A stretch of 8,692 bases of DNA from CAZKHG01 sp964552655 (GTDB lineage: Bacteria; Bacteroidota; Bacteroidia; Bacteroidales; Tenuifilaceae): the NCBI GenBank assembly GCA_964552655.1, contig CAZKHG010000073.1, positions 1 through 8,692 on the forward strand, in the 5' to 3' direction. Below the pieces are notes generated by a model, which was not told the origin of the DNA, ran no database searches, and saw only the letters and a program-made list of their open reading frames with translations. This document shows, in pieces, positions 6,582-8,692 of this stretch (position 1 is its first letter; each line of letters starts with the position of its first letter). The position numbers and the translations under genes are program-made.

Positions 6582-7214
6582 ATGCCAAAGATTAAATTAC
6601 CATCTAAACAACCCCGTGTCGACATGACGCCGATGGTTGACCTGTTTTCGTTGTTGCTGACCTTTTTTATGTTAACCACAACCTTCAGGCCACAGGAACC
6701 GGCACCTGTTGATACACCTTTCTCGGTATCAGAAAAAACTGCACCTGATGCAAATATCATGACTGTGCTTATTTCAAAAGATGATCGCGTGTTCTTCAAT
6801 TTTGATAACGGCCCTGATACTTTGCTTCACTACAGGAGTAAAATTCTGACAGAAATGGGCAAAAGGTACAACATAACCTTTACCCCCGAAGAGGTGATAA
6901 AATTTGAAAAGAACCAGTCCTCGTTTGGTGTTGCCATTAACGATATTAAGGCATACATCAACGCGGCTAACCCTCAGGAAAGGGATAAGCTACAAAAAGG
7001 AATTCCTATTGATTCAACTGATAACCAGCTGGCAATGTGGATTCTTTATGCCCGTCAGGTAAACCCCAATATTCAGGCATGCATCAAGGGCGATGCAGAC
7101 TCTAAGTTTCCTATTGTGAAGAAAGTTCTAGATATACTCCAGGATAAGAACGTTAAAAGGTTTAACCTGATTACCAACCTCGAAGTTATTGAAATAACTC
7201 AAAAAGTAGAGTAA
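6582..7214 (+). CDS. exbD: ExbD-type biopolymer transport protein, first copy
   Basis: The 210-residue product has a short basic cytoplasmic start (PKIKLPSKQPR), then the ExbD signature VDMTPMVDLFSLLLTFFMLT. Asp20 in the membrane segment (about 19-35) corresponds to the proton-carrying Asp25 of E. coli ExbD. The periplasmic part is longer than in E. coli (141 residues in total there). About 100 residues, including a charged helix-rich stretch near 85-150, are inserted between the first strand and the conserved C-terminal alpha/beta fold at 167-206 (CIKGDADSKFPIVKKVLDIL). ExbD works as a dimer inside the ExbB pentamer. The second exbD starts one base after this stop codon, so the two are surely co-transcribed and probably translationally coupled. 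The copies differ over most of their length. Whether they form a heterodimer or separate complexes is not shown by the sequence. Confidence 0.92.
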   Translation: MPKIKLPSKQPRVDMTPMVDLFSLLLTFFMLTTTFRPQEPAPVDTPFSVSEKTAPDANIMTVLISKDDRVFFNFDNGPDTLLHYRSKILTEMGKRYNITFTPEEVIKFEKNQSSFGVAINDIKAYINAANPQERDKLQKGIPIDSTDNQLAMWILYARQVNPNIQACIKGDADSKFPIVKKVLDILQDKNVKRFNLITNLEVIEITQKVE

Positions 7215-7215
7215 A

Positions 7216-7869
7216 ATGGCTGAAATAGTTGAACAAGACAAACACGAAGGCGGGAAAAAGAAACCCAAGAAACACCCAGCCCACGTTGATATGACTCCGA
7301 TGGTTGACCTGATGTGTCTTCTGATTACCTTTTTTATGCTCACTACGGCTTTCAGCAAATCAAAAGTGATGGAGATTGTACTGCCAGAAAAGAATAAAGA
7401 TGATAAACAAGCTCCAGTTATTTCTGAAAGCAGAACCATTAATGTAATTCTGGGACCAAACAACATTGTTTACTGGTATCCGGGAAGGGTTAAAGACCCA
7501 AAAAATCCCCCTCCGTTGCAGCAAACCGATTATAGTGATCAGGGTATCAGAAAAATGCTCCTGGAAAGAAACAGGCTTCTATTTAAAAAAATTGATGCTT
7601 TTAAGGAGCAGATCGTAAAGGAAAACCCCGGTATGAGCCGTGATTCGCTGAATGCCAATATCAGAAGATTTAAAAAGCAGGATGACTCAGGTCCAATTGT
7701 TTTGATAAAAGCATATAAAGAATCCCGTTATGCTAATATCGTAGATATCATTGATGAAATGTCAATTTGTGGCATTGCCAATTATGCTATAGTTGATATC
7801 AACTATATTGAAGATGAGATGGTTAAAAAAGCGCTTGAACTTAACCCTCCTACCACTGTAACCCCTTAA
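7216..7869 (+). CDS. exbD: ExbD-type biopolymer transport protein, second copy
   Basis: The 217-residue product repeats the ExbD plan of its neighbour: a basic N-terminus (GGKKKPKKHPAH), the signature VDMTPMVDLMCLLITFFMLT with Asp31 as the membrane carboxylate, a membrane helix at about 30-46, an enlarged periplasmic section, and the conserved C-terminal fold at about 164-205 (IKAYKESRYANIVDIIDEM). The inserted section differs from that of the first copy and is rich in Lys, Arg and Asn (about 100-160). Both copies keep the essential aspartate, so neither looks like a dead duplicate. The gene overlaps nothing: its ATG follows the upstream TAA by one base, and tonB begins 10 bases after its stop. 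Its likely partner is the single ExbB of the operon, either with the first ExbD in a mixed dimer or as an alternative subunit. Confidence 0.92.
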   Translation: MAEIVEQDKHEGGKKKPKKHPAHVDMTPMVDLMCLLITFFMLTTAFSKSKVMEIVLPEKNKDDKQAPVISESRTINVILGPNNIVYWYPGRVKDPKNPPPLQQTDYSDQGIRKMLLERNRLLFKKIDAFKEQIVKENPGMSRDSLNANIRRFKKQDDSGPIVLIKAYKESRYANIVDIIDEMSICGIANYAIVDINYIEDEMVKKALELNPPTTVTP

Positions 7870-7879
7870 AAGTTGAACT

Positions 7880-8662
7880 ATGGAAAATCAGTTAAAAAAT
7901 GTTCCTTCGTTTGATGATATTGTTTTCGAGAATAGAAACAAGGAGTACGGGGCGTACAGCATTCGTAAGAAATACAACCGTACAGTAATTTGGGCAATAC
8001 TTGTTGGTGTTATAATTGTAAGCACTGCAATTATTACCCCTTATGTTATGGCTACTGTATCTCAGAAGAGGTTAAAAAAAGATGAGCGGGTTGTAGAGGC
8101 TCAAATGGAGAACCTGGATCAGCCAGATCAAACGGTTGCACCGCCACCACCTCCTCCACCTCCACCAGCTGAAGCACAACAACAGGTTAAATATACTGCA
8201 CCTGTCGTAGTTGACTCAGTTGACGTAAAAGATAAGGGTACCGTATTAAGCATGGAGGATGCCCAGGAAACTATGCAGGATGAGGCTGTTGTTGAAGTGG
8301 TTGAACAAGCAACTGAAGAGGTTGAAGAAACAGCAAAAGAGGAAGAGGTATTTCTTATTGTTGAGGAAATGCCAAGTTTCGGAACAGGCGGGGCAAATGA
8401 ATTCCGTCAGTACATTGGTGAAAACCTCCGTTACCCTGAAGTTGCCGCTGAAAATGGTATTCAGGGACGTGTTTTCGTTCAGTTTGTGGTTGAAGCAGAT
8501 GGCAGGCTCACCAATGTAAAAGTGATCCGTGGTGTTGACCCATCGCTTGATAAAGAAGCTGTCCGCGTTGTTGAATCTTCACCAAAGTGGAACCCTGGTA
8601 AACAAAGGGGTAAACCTGTGCGTGTTTCGTTTACCTTCCCAATTATCTTTGTTTTGCAGTAA
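7880..8662 (+). CDS. tonB: TonB energy transducer (Bacteroidota type)
   Basis: The 260-residue product carries energy from ExbB/ExbD across the periplasm to outer-membrane TonB-dependent receptors. Its cytoplasmic start contains FDDIVFENRNKEYGAYSIRK, typical of Bacteroidota TonB proteins. A membrane helix follows at about 36-57, then a linker with nine consecutive prolines (88-96) and an acidic Glu/Val-rich stretch (about 125-162). The TonB C-terminal domain spans about 170-260, with YPEVAAENGIQGRVFVQF, the DGRLTNVKVIRG strand-turn, LDKEAVRVVESSPKWNPG and a final VSFTFPIIF strand. The order of parts and the length fit a complete protein. It is the last gene of the operon. Which of the genome's receptors it serves cannot be told from this window. 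The linker carries a run of consecutive prolines, so translation would depend on elongation factor P. Confidence 0.95.
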   Translation: MENQLKNVPSFDDIVFENRNKEYGAYSIRKKYNRTVIWAILVGVIIVSTAIITPYVMATVSQKRLKKDERVVEAQMENLDQPDQTVAPPPPPPPPPAEAQQQVKYTAPVVVDSVDVKDKGTVLSMEDAQETMQDEAVVEVVEQATEEVEETAKEEEVFLIVEEMPSFGTGGANEFRQYIGENLRYPEVAAENGIQGRVFVQFVVEADGRLTNVKVIRGVDPSLDKEAVRVVESSPKWNPGKQRGKPVRVSFTFPIIFVLQ

Positions 8663-8677
8663 TCTAATACAAATTAT

Positions 8678-8692
8678 AAAAAAACCCCGGGC
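8678..8692 (+). terminator. Possible first arm of an intrinsic terminator, cut by the window end
   Basis: Sixteen bases after the tonB stop there is an A-run followed by CCCCGGGC at the very end of the window. A-run plus GC arm is the common left half of Bacteroidota bidirectional terminators, whose right half would be GCCCGGGG plus a T-run. The second half is outside the window, so this is a guess from position and composition. Confidence 0.35.

Overview
The window looks like chromosomal DNA from a member of the Bacteroidota (Bacteroidia-like). It is AT-rich and its start codons mostly lack Shine-Dalgarno sequences. Promoters match the Bacteroidota form (TAnnTTTG at -7, spaced about 19 nt from a -33 box). 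The gene families (Bacteroidota-type TonB and ExbB/ExbD, a long propeller sensor) point the same way. No genus is assigned.

Layout. Positions 1-1332 (minus strand) hold the 5' part of a large propeller-type sensor/regulator whose C-terminal half lies beyond the left edge. A short divergent spacer with a clear minus-strand promoter separates it from a 76-residue protein with two membrane segments (1487-1717, plus). Next comes about 700 bases without a recognisable gene (1718-2416), holding several dyad symmetries and, at its right end, a promoter overlapped by a 12-bp direct repeat. Then follow, all on the plus strand: a PstS-like periplasmic-binding lipoprotein (2417-3370), a large TPR protein with a C-terminal carboxypeptidase-regulatory-like beta domain (3393-5597), ExbB (5726-6541), two different ExbD proteins (6582-7214 and 7216-7869) and TonB (7880-8662). 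The window ends in what may be the first arm of a terminator.

How the genes fit together. ExbB, the two ExbDs and TonB form a complete inner-membrane proton-driven energiser for TonB-dependent outer-membrane transporters. The PstS-like lipoprotein and TPR protein are exported and are probably periplasmic or envelope partners of that machine. They form one transcription unit with a predicted promoter at 2367-2396, and the Ton genes have their own predicted promoter at 5656-5686. No terminator is visible between the two units, so read-through is plausible.

Most of this is a recognisable Bacteroidota Ton locus rather than a new system. The parts most worth a second look are the TPR protein with its C-terminal beta domain, the PstS-like protein that lacks the usual N-terminal phosphate-binding loop, the start-codon and promoter correction at 2417, and the paired, enlarged ExbD proteins.
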